The notes under the pieces are model-generated. The model saw only the letters and a list, made by a program, of their open reading frames with translations. It was not told the DNA's origin and did no database searches. A program made the translations under genes and the position numbers. Below, piece by piece: positions 23,328-31,061 of a stretch of 36,060 bases of DNA. Positions within the stretch are counted from its first letter, which is position 1, and each line of letters opens with the position of its first letter. The DNA lies in NCBI RefSeq assembly GCF_023630175.1, contig NZ_JALLIN010000061.1:1-36060 (forward strand), in the 5' to 3' direction. The stretch comes from Streptomyces cellostaticus. GTDB lineage: Bacteria; Actinomycetota; Actinomycetes; Streptomycetales; Streptomycetaceae.

Positions 23328-26135
23328 TCAGCCCACCGACGAGTAGGCCACCACACCCCGCAGGAGCTGGTCCACGGCCTTGCGCGCGGCCTTCGCCACG
23401 GTCGAGCCCTCGATGGGCGCGGCGGCGGAGATCTGCCCGAGGACGTCGATCACCTGCTTGCACCAGCGCACGAAGTCGCCCGCCGGCATCTCCGCCTCGC
23501 GCAGCACCTCGTCGAGCCCCTTGCCGGAGGCCCACATGTAGGCGGCCCAGGCGAAGCCGAGGTCCGGCTCGCGCTGGCCCACGCCCTCGGTCTGGCTGAT
23601 CCGGAACTCCTCCTCGACGGCGTCCAGCCGGCCCCAGATCCGGACCATCTCCCCGAGGGCGGCCTTCGCCCTGCCCGAGGGCAGCTTGGGCGCCATCGCG
23701 TCGTCACCGACCCGGGCCTCGTACACCAGCGCCGAGACACAGGCGGCGAGTTCGGCCGGGGCGAGCTCCTCCCAGACGCCCTCGCGCAGGCATTCGCTCG
23801 CCAGCAGGTCCAGTTCGCCGTAGAGCCGGGCCAGGCGCCGGCCGTGCTCGGTGACCTCGTCCCCGCGCAGGTAGTCGAGTTCGGTGAGGAGCGCCACGAT
23901 CCGGTCGAAGGTGCGCGCGATGGTGTTCGTGCGGCCCTCGATCCGGCGTTCGAGCTGCGAGGTGTCGCGCAGCAGGCGGTGGTAGCGCTCGGCCCAGCGG
24001 GCGTGGTCCTCGCGATCGTCGCAGCCGTGGCAGGGGTGGGCGCGGATCGCCGTGCGCAGCCGGGTGATCTCCCGGTCGTCGGCGGCCTGCGAACGCTTCT
24101 TGCGGGCCCGCTCCGGCGGGACGTGCCCGGCCTTGGCGCGCAGCGCCGAGGCGAGGTCCCGGCGGGACTGCGGGGAGCGCGGATTGAAGGACTTCGGGAT
24201 CCGCATCCGGTCCAGCGGTTCGACCGGCACCGGGAAGTCCATCGACGCCAGCCGCTTGACCTGACGTTCGGCCGTCAGCACCAGGGGGCGCGGACCGTCG
24301 TGGTGGTCGAAGCCCCGGTGGCCGTTGGAACGTCCGGCGGGCAGACCCGGGTCCAGCACCAGGGCGAGGCCCGCGTACTTGCCGGTGGGCACGTGGATGA
24401 CGTCGCCCGGCTTGAGCCTCTCCAGGGCGACGGCGGCCTCGGCACGCCGCTGGCCGGCGCCCTGCCGGGCCAGTTCGGTCTCCCGGTCCTTCAGCTCGCG
24501 GCGCAGCCGGGCGTACTCCTCGAAGTCGCCCAGATGGCAGGTCATGGACGCCTTGTAGCCGTCCAGGCCCTCCTCGTTGCGCTGCACCTGCCGGGAGATC
24601 CCGACGACCGACTTGTCGGCCTGGAACTGCGCGAAGGAGGTCTCCAGCAGCTCACGGGAGCGGTGCCGGCCGAACTGCTCGACCAGGTTGACCGCCATGT
24701 TGTACGACGGCTTGAAGCTGGAGCGCAGCGGGTAGGTGCGCGTGCCGGCGAGGCCGGCCAGGTGCTCCGGGCTCATGCCGCGCTGCCACAGCACGACCGC
24801 GTGGCCCTCGACGTCGATGCCCCGGCGGCCGGCCCGTCCGGTGAGCTGCGTGTACTCGCCGGGCGTGATGTCGGCGTGCTGCTCGCCGTTCCACTTGACC
24901 AGCTTCTCCAGCACCACCGAACGGGCGGGCATGTTGATGCCGAGCGCGAGCGTCTCGGTCGCGAACACGGCCTTGACCAGTCCGCGGACGAACAGCTCCT
25001 CCACGACCTCCTTGAAGGTCGGCAGCATGCCCGCGTGGTGGGCGGCGATGCCGCGCTCCAGGCCCTCCAGCCACTCGTAGTACCCGAGGACGTGCAGGTC
25101 CTCCGGAGGGATGGCGGCGGTGCGCTCCTCGACGAGGGCCCGCACCTGTGCGCGGGCCTCGTCGTCGTTCAGCCTGAGGCCCGCGTACAGGCACTGCTGG
25201 ACGGCGGCCTCGCACGCGGCCCGGCTGAAGATGAAGGTGATGGCGGGCAGCAGGCCCTCGGCGTCGAGCCGCTCGATGACCTCGGGCCGGCCCGGCGTCC
25301 ACACCCGGGAGCGCTGTCTGCGCTCCCGCTCCCGGTCGGCCTCGCGCATCACGCGCCCGCGCCGCCGGTCCTGGTACGAGGGCCGGCTCGCCTCCATGCG
25401 GGCGAGCCGGGCGAGGTCGGGGTTGACGGCCCTCTTGTGGCCCTCCCCCTCCTCGAACAGGTCGTACATCCGGCGTCCGGCGAGCACGTGCTGGAACAGC
25501 GGCACGGGCCGGTGCTCGGAGACGATCACCTCGGTGTCGCCGCGGACCGTGTCCAGCCAGTCACCGAACTCCTCGGCGTTGGACACGGTCGCCGAGAGCG
25601 ACACCAGGGTCACCGACTCGGGCAGGTGGATGATCACTTCCTCCCAGACGGCGCCACGGAAGCGGTCGGAGAGGTAGTGCACCTCGTCCATGACCACGTG
25701 GCCCAGGCCGAGGAGGGTCTGCGAGCCGGCGTACAGCATGTTCCGCAGCACCTCGGTGGTCATCACGACCACCGGGGCGTCGGAGTTCACGCTGTTGTCG
25801 CCGGTGAGCAGGCCGACCCTGGCCGCGCCGTAGCGGCGGCACAGGTCGGCGTACTTCTGGTTGGACAGCGCCTTGATGGGGGTGGTGTAGAAGCACTTCT
25901 TGCCCTGCAGCAGGGCGAGGTGGACGGCGAACTCGCCCACGATCGTCTTGCCCGAGCCGGTGGGGGCGGCCACCAGCACGCCCTTCCCCGCCTCGAGCGC
26001 CTGGCAGGCCTCGATCTGGAAGGGGTCGAGGCCGAAGTCGTACATCTCGCGGAAGGACGCGAGCGCGGTGGCCTGCTCGGCTGCCCGCAGGCGGGCGGCC
26101 GCGTACCGCTCGGCCGGTGAGAGGTCCTCTGTCAT
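23328..26135 (-). CDS. helY: Ski2/Mtr4-like DEAD/DEAH-box RNA helicase (HelY)
   Basis: This 935-residue superfamily 2 helicase has Walker A APTGSGKT at 57-64, DEVH at 150-153, SLSATVSN (motif III) and HHAGMLPTFK, followed by QLTGRAGRRGID (motif VI). The C-terminal half carries the rRNA-processing arch/DSHCT-type region (about 780-930). Actinobacterial HelY and eukaryotic Mtr4/Ski2 share this build; they unwind structured RNA, probably with exoribonucleases. The ATG at 26133-26135 matches the family's beginning, while the open frame upstream covers tatC and is not used. It follows tatC, but a strong terminator and a possible promoter lie between, so it is likely its own unit. Confidence 0.93.
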   Translation of the reverse strand: MTEDLSPAERYAAARLRAAEQATALASFREMYDFGLDPFQIEACQALEAGKGVLVAAPTGSGKTIVGEFAVHLALLQGKKCFYTTPIKALSNQKYADLCRRYGAARVGLLTGDNSVNSDAPVVVMTTEVLRNMLYAGSQTLLGLGHVVMDEVHYLSDRFRGAVWEEVIIHLPESVTLVSLSATVSNAEEFGDWLDTVRGDTEVIVSEHRPVPLFQHVLAGRRMYDLFEEGEGHKRAVNPDLARLARMEASRPSYQDRRRGRVMREADRERERRQRSRVWTPGRPEVIERLDAEGLLPAITFIFSRAACEAAVQQCLYAGLRLNDDEARAQVRALVEERTAAIPPEDLHVLGYYEWLEGLERGIAAHHAGMLPTFKEVVEELFVRGLVKAVFATETLALGINMPARSVVLEKLVKWNGEQHADITPGEYTQLTGRAGRRGIDVEGHAVVLWQRGMSPEHLAGLAGTRTYPLRSSFKPSYNMAVNLVEQFGRHRSRELLETSFAQFQADKSVVGISRQVQRNEEGLDGYKASMTCHLGDFEEYARLRRELKDRETELARQGAGQRRAEAAVALERLKPGDVIHVPTGKYAGLALVLDPGLPAGRSNGHRGFDHHDGPRPLVLTAERQVKRLASMDFPVPVEPLDRMRIPKSFNPRSPQSRRDLASALRAKAGHVPPERARKKRSQAADDREITRLRTAIRAHPCHGCDDREDHARWAERYHRLLRDTSQLERRIEGRTNTIARTFDRIVALLTELDYLRGDEVTEHGRRLARLYGELDLLASECLREGVWEELAPAELAACVSALVYEARVGDDAMAPKLPSGRAKAALGEMVRIWGRLDAVEEEFRISQTEGVGQREPDLGFAWAAYMWASGKGLDEVLREAEMPAGDFVRWCKQVIDVLGQISAAAPIEGSTVAKAARKAVDQLLRGVVAYSSVG

Positions 26136-26172
26136 CGTGCTTTCGAGCGTACCGGGCCCCGCTGACAACAGG

Positions 26173-26192
26173 ACGATCATTATCCCGATCGT
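26173..26192 (-). promoter_or_regulatory. Candidate helY promoter with ACGATC/GATCGT dyad
   Basis: ACGATC-N8-GATCGT is a perfect six-base inverted repeat. Read on the minus strand, its middle contains GATAAT, a good -10 hexamer, with a weak CTGCCG-like -35 about 16 bases upstream. It lies about 40 bases before the helicase start, so a protein bound to the dyad would block this promoter. Confidence 0.4.
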
Positions 26193-26267
26193 GCGCTGAG
26201 CGGCAGTGGATCTCGCGGCGGCGACCGGCGACGAGTGGCCCCCGTCCCCGACGGGCGGGAACGGCGA

Positions 26268-26295
26268 GTGCCCCCGTCCTCGGGGACGGGGGCAC
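26268..26295 (-). terminator. tatC terminator hairpin
   Basis: GTGCCCCCGTCC and GGACGGGGGCAC form a perfect 12-base stem around a TCGG loop. It lies 19 bases after the tatC stop and separates tatAC from helY. Confidence 0.8.
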
Positions 26296-26314
26296 CGGCG
26301 GCGGGGCGGAGGGC

Positions 26315-27265
26315 TCAGGTCACGTCGTCGAAGCCGTTGATCCGCTCCGTGGTCGTCCGGTCGGGCACCGCGCGCGCGGCCGGGACGGGCTGGACCTCGC
26401 CGACGTCCTCGGGGGTCAGGTCCAGCTCGGAGGCCTCGTCGTCGGCGGGTCCGGCGGCCTCGCGTCGGCGCCTGCGCTTGTCGTTGAGCAGGGAGAACCC
26501 GACGGCGCCGAAGTACAGCACCCAGATCGGTCCGGCGAGAGCCAGCATGGAGAGCGGGTCGGTGCTCGGCGTCGCGACGGCCGCGAAGACCGTGATGCCG
26601 AGGATCATCGCGCGCCACCAGCCGAGCATCCGGCCGCCGCTCAGCACTCCGGTGAGGTTGAGCATGACCAGCAGCAGGGGCAGCTCGAAGGAGAGGCCGA
26701 AGACGATCACCATGCGGGTGACGAGCTGGAGCAGGTCGTCCAGCGGCAGGAGGTTCCTGATGGCGCCGTTCGGGGTGAAGTCGATCAGCACCTTGGCGGT
26801 GGTGGGCAGCACCTTGTAGGCGAAGAAGGCGCCGGCGAAGAACAGCGGGGCGCCGGTGAAGACGAACGCGTAGGCGTACTTCTTCTCGTGCCGGTGCAGG
26901 CCGGGCGCGACGAAGGCCCAGAGCTGGTAGAGCCAGACCGGCGAGGCGAGGACGACGCCCGCCATCAGCGAGACCTGCAGTGCCAGCGTGAACGGGGCGA
27001 GAAGCCCGTTGATGGTGATCTCCGCGCACTGGTGATCGGCCGAGGACTTCGCCAGCTGCTCGAAGCTCTCCTGACAGCCCACCGAGTCGAGGATCGGCTT
27101 GGTCAGGAAGTTGATGATGTCGTTGTAGAAGAAGGCGGCGACGATCGTCACGACGACGATGGCCAGCATGGCCTTCGCGAGCCGGTTGCGGAGCTCACGA
27201 AGATGATCCGCGAGCGGCATCCGCCCCTCGGGATCTCTCTCCTTCTTGCGGGCAGGCTTGAGCAA
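26315..27265 (-). CDS. tatC: Twin-arginine translocase subunit TatC
   Basis: The 316-residue protein has the TatC signature MPLADHLRELRNRL at 16-29 and six membrane segments. LYQLWAFVAPGLHRHEKKYA follows the second segment and PSTDPLSMLALAGPIWVLY lies near the fifth and sixth. TatC recognises the twin-arginine signal of folded exported proteins. The C-terminal tail (about 60 residues) is charged and acidic, as in other streptomycetes. The TTG at 27263-27265 is taken as start because it has GAGG upstream and gives the usual LKPARKKERDPEGR leader; the ATG at 27220 is a shorter alternative. It lies 47 bases after tatA in the same operon. TatB is not in the window and is normally encoded elsewhere in streptomycetes. 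Confidence 0.95.
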   Translation of the reverse strand: MLKPARKKERDPEGRMPLADHLRELRNRLAKAMLAIVVVTIVAAFFYNDIINFLTKPILDSVGCQESFEQLAKSSADHQCAEITINGLLAPFTLALQVSLMAGVVLASPVWLYQLWAFVAPGLHRHEKKYAYAFVFTGAPLFFAGAFFAYKVLPTTAKVLIDFTPNGAIRNLLPLDDLLQLVTRMVIVFGLSFELPLLLVMLNLTGVLSGGRMLGWWRAMILGITVFAAVATPSTDPLSMLALAGPIWVLYFGAVGFSLLNDKRRRRREAAGPADDEASELDLTPEDVGEVQPVPAARAVPDRTTTERINGFDDVT

Positions 27266-27312
27266 CCCACGTCCTCATCTCGTGCGGCGGGCCGGACTGG
27301 GCCGGCCCTGCG

Positions 27313-27591
27313 TCAGCGCTGGGTGGTGTCCGACGGCTCGTTGACCGGCCGGGAGCTGGTCACGTCGCCGGGGGACGCCTGGATGGTGCGCTGGGACGCG
27401 GGCTGCTCGTTGGAGCCGGGCGCCGGGGCCGAGGTGCCGCCCTCCTCCTTCATCGCCTTGGCCTCACTCTTGAGGATGCGCGCGGACTTGCCGAGCGAGC
27501 GCGCCATGTCCGGAAGCTTCTTCGCGCCGAACAGCAGGACGATGACGACGAGGATGAGAATGATCTCGGGGGCTCCGAGCCGTCCGAACAT
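27313..27591 (-). CDS. tatA: Twin-arginine translocase subunit TatA
   Basis: This 92-residue protein has one N-terminal membrane helix (about 7-22, PEIILILVVIVLLFGAKKLPDMARSLG), the FGxxKLP hinge and an amphipathic helix, followed by a polar disordered tail. TatA subunits oligomerise to form the passage for folded proteins. The ATG at 27589-27591 is preceded by AGAAGG. It is first in the tatAC operon. Confidence 0.95.
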   Translation of the reverse strand: MFGRLGAPEIILILVVIVLLFGAKKLPDMARSLGKSARILKSEAKAMKEEGGTSAPAPGSNEQPASQRTIQASPGDVTSSRPVNEPSDTTQR

Positions 27592-27844
27592 AAGTCATTA
27601 CCTTCTCACCGAGGCGACTGGGTGGATGCTGTCCGACCAGTCGGACGGATGTCCGAGCGATCGTGCTGCCAGCGATCGTAACGCTCCGGGGTGAACGTGA
27701 GGCAATCCCCGTGCCTACTCCCGGTCCGCGGCACGCGCCTCGTTCTTCGCACCGCGATCAGCAGCGTACCTGCCTCGCCATCCAGCATGACAGGGCGAAG
27801 TGCCCCAAACCGCTTCCCTTACCAGACTCTCGGAGTCGTGGCCG
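27592..27844. promoter_or_regulatory. tatA upstream region with GTCCGAC dyad and candidate promoter
   Basis: This 253-base gap holds a perfect inverted repeat GTCCGAC-N2-GTCGGAC at 27631-27646, 40 bases before tatA. It also has two GCGATCGT copies at about 27656-27680. On the minus strand a possible promoter (TTGCCT, about 19 bases, TACGAT) precedes the dyad. No convincing small gene was found. Confidence 0.4.
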
Positions 27845-28039
27845 TCACAGCGTGTCCGCGGCGCGGGCCGCGCTCGCCGCCGCCCGCTCCAGGTCCTCCG
27901 CGGCCCGGTTGATGCGGCGCGCGGAGTCGGCGACCTGGCGGCCCAGACGCCGGGCCTCGAGGAAGACCCGTACCGCGAGCACCCCCAGCACGGCGAGTGT
28001 CGGAAAACCCACGGCTACCGCGAACATCGGCCAGAACAT
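27845..28039 (-). CDS. Small single-pass membrane protein with coiled-coil tail
   Basis: The 64-residue protein has one hydrophobic N-terminal segment (FWPMFAVAVGFPTLAVLGVLAVRVFL), followed by a helical, alanine-rich tail with heptad-like spacing (RRLGRQVADSARRINRAAEDLERAAASAARAADTL). The ATG at 28037-28039 follows TAAGG. It lies 20 bases after the zinc-ribbon gene, downstream of pafBC in the same direction. I do not recognise a named family; the position is conserved in streptomycetes as I recall. A membrane-associated role with its neighbours is only a guess. Confidence 0.7.
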   Translation of the reverse strand: MFWPMFAVAVGFPTLAVLGVLAVRVFLEARRLGRQVADSARRINRAAEDLERAAASAARAADTL

Positions 28040-28059
28040 GACGTCGACCTTAGACGGTC

Positions 28060-28386
28060 CTACATCGTGGAGTGCAGCCGCAGGGTGCGGACGCCGCCGC
28101 CGGTGAGCAGCTCGACGATCCGCTCCCCCGCGGGCTTGCGCACCGAGGCACCGCAGTCGGGGCAGGTGAAGGAGTAGAACGTGGTCCGGCTCGTGGCGCC
28201 TATGGCGAGGCGCAGGGCGCCCGCGCCGAGTTCGAAGCGGCCCCGGCAGTCCGGGCAGCCGGCCCGGAACAGCACCGGGACCGCTCTTCTCATCCCCGCG
28301 AAGGCGGACGCCACCGTCATCGGCGCGCCGGCCTCCGCCGGGTCCCTCGTGGCTCGGCCCGCACCGGACATCGCAGACTCGCTCAA
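28060..28386 (-). CDS. Zinc-ribbon protein of unknown function
   Basis: The 108-residue protein has two CPDC knuckles about 31 residues apart (AGCPDCRGRFELGAGALRL and FYSFTCPDCGASVRK), likely a single zinc ribbon. The N-terminal 25 residues are not conserved-looking. The TTG at 28384-28386 overlaps the pafC stop and follows AGGAG with a good gap, so it was preferred to the ATG 15 bases downstream, which lacks a ribosome-binding site. It is coupled to pafC. A role with PafBC is possible but not shown. Confidence 0.72.
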   Translation of the reverse strand: MSESAMSGAGRATRDPAEAGAPMTVASAFAGMRRAVPVLFRAGCPDCRGRFELGAGALRLAIGATSRTTFYSFTCPDCGASVRKPAGERIVELLTGGGVRTLRLHSTM

Positions 28387-29426
28387 CGCTCTCGCTCCTG
28401 CCTGTCGTCACGCCGGTCGTCGGCACCACCGCGTACCGGCGGGGTGTCCGTGTCGTACGCCGCCAGCGCCTCGCGGGCCGCCCGGCGGGCGCTGTCGGCC
28501 AGCTCGGGCGGCGAGACGATCCGGCCGTCGCGGCCGAGGCGCAGGGCCAGCCGCCGCAGCGAGGCCGGATCGGGGGTGCGCAGAGTGATACGCAGCCCGC
28601 CGTCGGAAAGCTCATCGGCGCTGTCGTGCGGGTAGTACTCGGCCACCCAGCGGCCGCCGGGACCGACCTCGACGACCACCTCAGGGTCCTCGGCGGCCGG
28701 CTGCACCAGGGCCTCGGACAGGTCCCGCAGCTCCATCTCGGGCGGCGCGGACGGCTCGTCCAGGATCCTGATCTCGGCGACCCGGTCCAGCCGGAAGGTG
28801 CGGCGCGCCTCGGAGCGGCGGCACCAGGCCTCCACATAGGTGTGGCCGACGCTGACCAGGCGGATGGGGTCGATCTCCCGCTCGGTGATCTCGTCGCGCG
28901 CCGGTGAGTAGTAGCGGATCCACAGCCGGCGGCGCTCGGAGATCGCGCGGTCGACGTCGGCGAAGACCCCGCCCTCGGACTCGAAGGTCACCGACAGCCG
29001 CGCGCTGGCGCCGGCCGCTTCCCCGGCCGCGGTCTCCACCTTGGCCGTGGCCCGCAGCAGCGCCTGCCGGTCGCCCTCTCTGAGGCCCGGCAGGGTGGAC
29101 ACCGCGCGGGCGGCCACCAGCAGGGCCGTGGCCTCGTCGGCGGCGAGCCGGAGCGGCTCGGCCGCCTCCTCGCCGAGCGCGGCCGGGTTGTGCCACCAGA
29201 TGCGCTCGCCGTCGGTGTCGATGTCCAGCAGGTCACCGCCGCGGAAGCTGGTGCCGCACATGGGCAGCAGATCGAGGTCGGAGACCAGTTCGTCCTCGGT
29301 GATGCCGAAAGCGCGCGCCACGTCCGCGATCCGGGCGCCGGGGCGCTCCCTGAGGTAGGTGACCAGGGAGAGCATCCGCCGGGTCTGGTCGATGGCGTTC
29401 ACGGGCCTGACCGGTTTGCCTGCCAT
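28383..29426 (-). CDS. pafC: WYL-domain transcriptional regulator PafC
   Basis: The 347-residue protein has an N-terminal winged helix (about 8-70, QTRRMLSLVTYLRERPGARIADVARAFGITEDELVSDLDLL), a WYL domain (about 140-225, with RRLWIRYYSPARDEITEREIDPIRLVSVGHTYVEAWC) and the C-terminal WCX domain. In mycobacteria PafB and PafC form a heteromer that switches on the LexA-independent DNA damage response; the names come from proximity to pafA. The ATG at 29424-29426 has GGAG upstream and leaves a 19-base gap after pafB. A further-upstream start would overlap pafB by 20 bases. Confidence 0.9.
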   Translation of the reverse strand: MAGKPVRPVNAIDQTRRMLSLVTYLRERPGARIADVARAFGITEDELVSDLDLLPMCGTSFRGGDLLDIDTDGERIWWHNPAALGEEAAEPLRLAADEATALLVAARAVSTLPGLREGDRQALLRATAKVETAAGEAAGASARLSVTFESEGGVFADVDRAISERRRLWIRYYSPARDEITEREIDPIRLVSVGHTYVEAWCRRSEARRTFRLDRVAEIRILDEPSAPPEMELRDLSEALVQPAAEDPEVVVEVGPGGRWVAEYYPHDSADELSDGGLRITLRTPDPASLRRLALRLGRDGRIVSPPELADSARRAAREALAAYDTDTPPVRGGADDRRDDRQERER

Positions 29427-29445
29427 GGTTGTGCTCCGCTCCCCC

Positions 29446-30423
29446 TCAGCCCTTGGCCACGGCACGCAGCCGGTCCACCACGTCCGCGCGCAGCTCGGCC
29501 GGTTCCACGACCACCGCGTCCGGCCCGAACTCCACCAGCCAGGCGTCCAGTCCGTGCCCGTACGGAATCTCCAACTCGTCCCAGCCGTCCCCGAGTTCCC
29601 GGACCGCGGTGGCCTTCGCCCGAAGGGGGTAACCGGAGCCGGAACGCAGCCGGATCAGCGCCGAGCGGTCGGCGATCTCGCCGGCCCAGCCCGCGACGGT
29701 CTCGCGCACGGTGACCACGTCGGGCACGGGCGCGGTGAAACCCGTGCCGCGGGAGCGCACCCGGCCGGTGATCCGGGAGAGCCGGAAGACGCGTTCGGCG
29801 CCCCGGTCACGGTCGTAGCCCGCCAGGTACCAGTGGCCGCGCCAGCACTCCAGCGCCCAGGGCTCGACGTGCCGGGGCTCGGGGTGGGCGGCGGAGGCCT
29901 TGCGGTAGTCGAAGACCACGGGGCGGCGGTCGCGGCAGGCCAGCATCAGCGGTTCGAAGGCGGCCTCGTGCACCGGGATGCGCGGCTCCAGGGCGCCGTG
30001 CGCCTCGTAGGGGTCGACGTCCTCCGGGAGCCCGGCGGCGCGCAGCTTCTGCAGGGCTCCGCTGGCCGCGCCGGCCAGCCGGGCCTGCTGCCAGACCTTG
30101 GCCGCCAGGCCCAGGGCGGCGGCCTCCTCGGCGTCCAGGGTGATGGCGGGCAGCCGGTTGCTGTCCCGGCGGGCGAGGTAACCGACCTCGCCGTCGAGGT
30201 TCTCCACGGTCTCGATGACCAGGCCCAGCTCGCGCAGGTCGTCCTTGTCGCGTTCGAACATGCGGTTGAAGGAGTCGTCGCTGCCCACCGCGCCCCGCTC
30301 CGGTCTGGCGGCCTCGACGTACGCCTCGACGGAGTCGCGCAGCTCGCGCTTGCTGAGCGGCCGGCGTGTGCCGAGCAGGCACAACGCGAGGTTCATCAGC
30401 CGCTCGGCCTTGGCAATGGCCAT
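29446..30423 (-). CDS. pafB: WYL-domain transcriptional regulator PafB
   Basis: The 325-residue protein has the same build as PafC: winged helix (about 3-75, with FNRMFERDKDDLRELGLVIETV), WYL domain (about 150-215, RRPVVFDYRKASAAHPEPRHVEPWALECWRGHWYLAGYDRDRGAERVFRLSRI) and WCX domain. With PafC it is expected to activate recA and other repair genes after DNA damage. It begins the pafB-pafC-zinc-ribbon-membrane-protein run. A terminator at 30542-30568 separates it from the FKBP gene, so the promoter should lie at 30424-30541. Confidence 0.9.
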   Translation of the reverse strand: MAIAKAERLMNLALCLLGTRRPLSKRELRDSVEAYVEAARPERGAVGSDDSFNRMFERDKDDLRELGLVIETVENLDGEVGYLARRDSNRLPAITLDAEEAAALGLAAKVWQQARLAGAASGALQKLRAAGLPEDVDPYEAHGALEPRIPVHEAAFEPLMLACRDRRPVVFDYRKASAAHPEPRHVEPWALECWRGHWYLAGYDRDRGAERVFRLSRITGRVRSRGTGFTAPVPDVVTVRETVAGWAGEIADRSALIRLRSGSGYPLRAKATAVRELGDGWDELEIPYGHGLDAWLVEFGPDAVVVEPAELRADVVDRLRAVAKG

Positions 30424-30541
30424 CGACGCCCTTCGCCTTCCCTATGGTGCTTCCGACCGATGACCGTACCGCCCCGGGGTGTCGGGGCAAAAGCCGGAGC
30501 GGGGAAGCGAGGCCGTCCTGATCAGCGGCGGTCACGCGAGA

Positions 30542-30568
30542 AGGGCCCGTGCGAACGGCACGGGCCCT
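30542..30568 (-). terminator. FKBP gene terminator hairpin
   Basis: AGGGCCCGTGC (30542-30552) and GCACGGGCCCT (30558-30568) form a perfect eleven-base stem with a five-base loop, 17 bases after the FKBP stop. A short T-rich flank (CTCCTT/AAGG) adjoins it. Confidence 0.8.
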
Positions 30569-30585
30569 CCTTCGACCAGGTTCGG

Positions 30586-30969
30586 TCAGCGCTTGGCGAC
30601 GCCCATGAGATCGCAGACGAAGATCAGCGTCTCGCCCGGGGCGATCCGGCCGCCGCCGGCGCCGCGGTCCCCGTACGCGAGGTGCGCGGGGATGGTGAGC
30701 TGGCGGCGGCCGCCCACCTTCATCCCCTGGACGCCCTTGTCCCAGCCCTGGATGACCTGGCCGACGCCGAGCTGGAAGTCCAGCGGGGCGTTGCGGTTCC
30801 AGGAGGCGTCGAACTCCTCGCCGGAGGAGAAGGCGACGCCCACGTAGTGGACCTTGACGACGTCGCCCGCTTCGGCGACCTCGCCGGACCCTTCCCAGAT
30901 GTCCTTGATCTCGAGGTCCGCCGGCGGCTCGCCGCCCGGGAAGTCGATCTCGGGCTTCTCGATGCTCAC
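30586..30969 (-). CDS. Cytoplasmic FKBP-type peptidyl-prolyl isomerase
   Basis: A single-domain, 127-residue FKBP without a signal peptide. Family motifs are VKVHYVGVAFSSGEEFDASWNR, VIQGWDKGVQGMKVGGRRQLTIPAHLAYGDRG and ETLIFVCDL; the pocket Tyr, Trp and Phe residues are present. It would speed proline cis-trans isomerisation during folding. The GTG at 30967-30969 follows GCAGGAG. It lies 92 bases after the FKBP lipoprotein gene and probably shares its transcription. Confidence 0.92.
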   Translation of the reverse strand: MSIEKPEIDFPGGEPPADLEIKDIWEGSGEVAEAGDVVKVHYVGVAFSSGEEFDASWNRNAPLDFQLGVGQVIQGWDKGVQGMKVGGRRQLTIPAHLAYGDRGAGGGRIAPGETLIFVCDLMGVAKR

Positions 30970-31061
30970 GTCAAAAGCTCCTGCTTGTGTACGACACGAA
31001 ACACGGACAGTCTGTCATCCCCGCTGGTCCACCGCCCGCCACGGCGCCGCGGCGGAGCCGG

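Noticed and set aside
23844..26120. A 758-codon open frame on the plus strand opposite the helicase gene
   Set aside because: The minus strand encodes a full helicase with all motifs. The plus-strand product is Gly/Val/Arg/His-rich without motifs, and high GC at third positions makes such antisense frames common.
27606..27788. A 60-codon minus-strand frame upstream of tatA
   Set aside because: It covers the candidate promoter and dyad, has no ribosome-binding site, and its product has no protein-like pattern.
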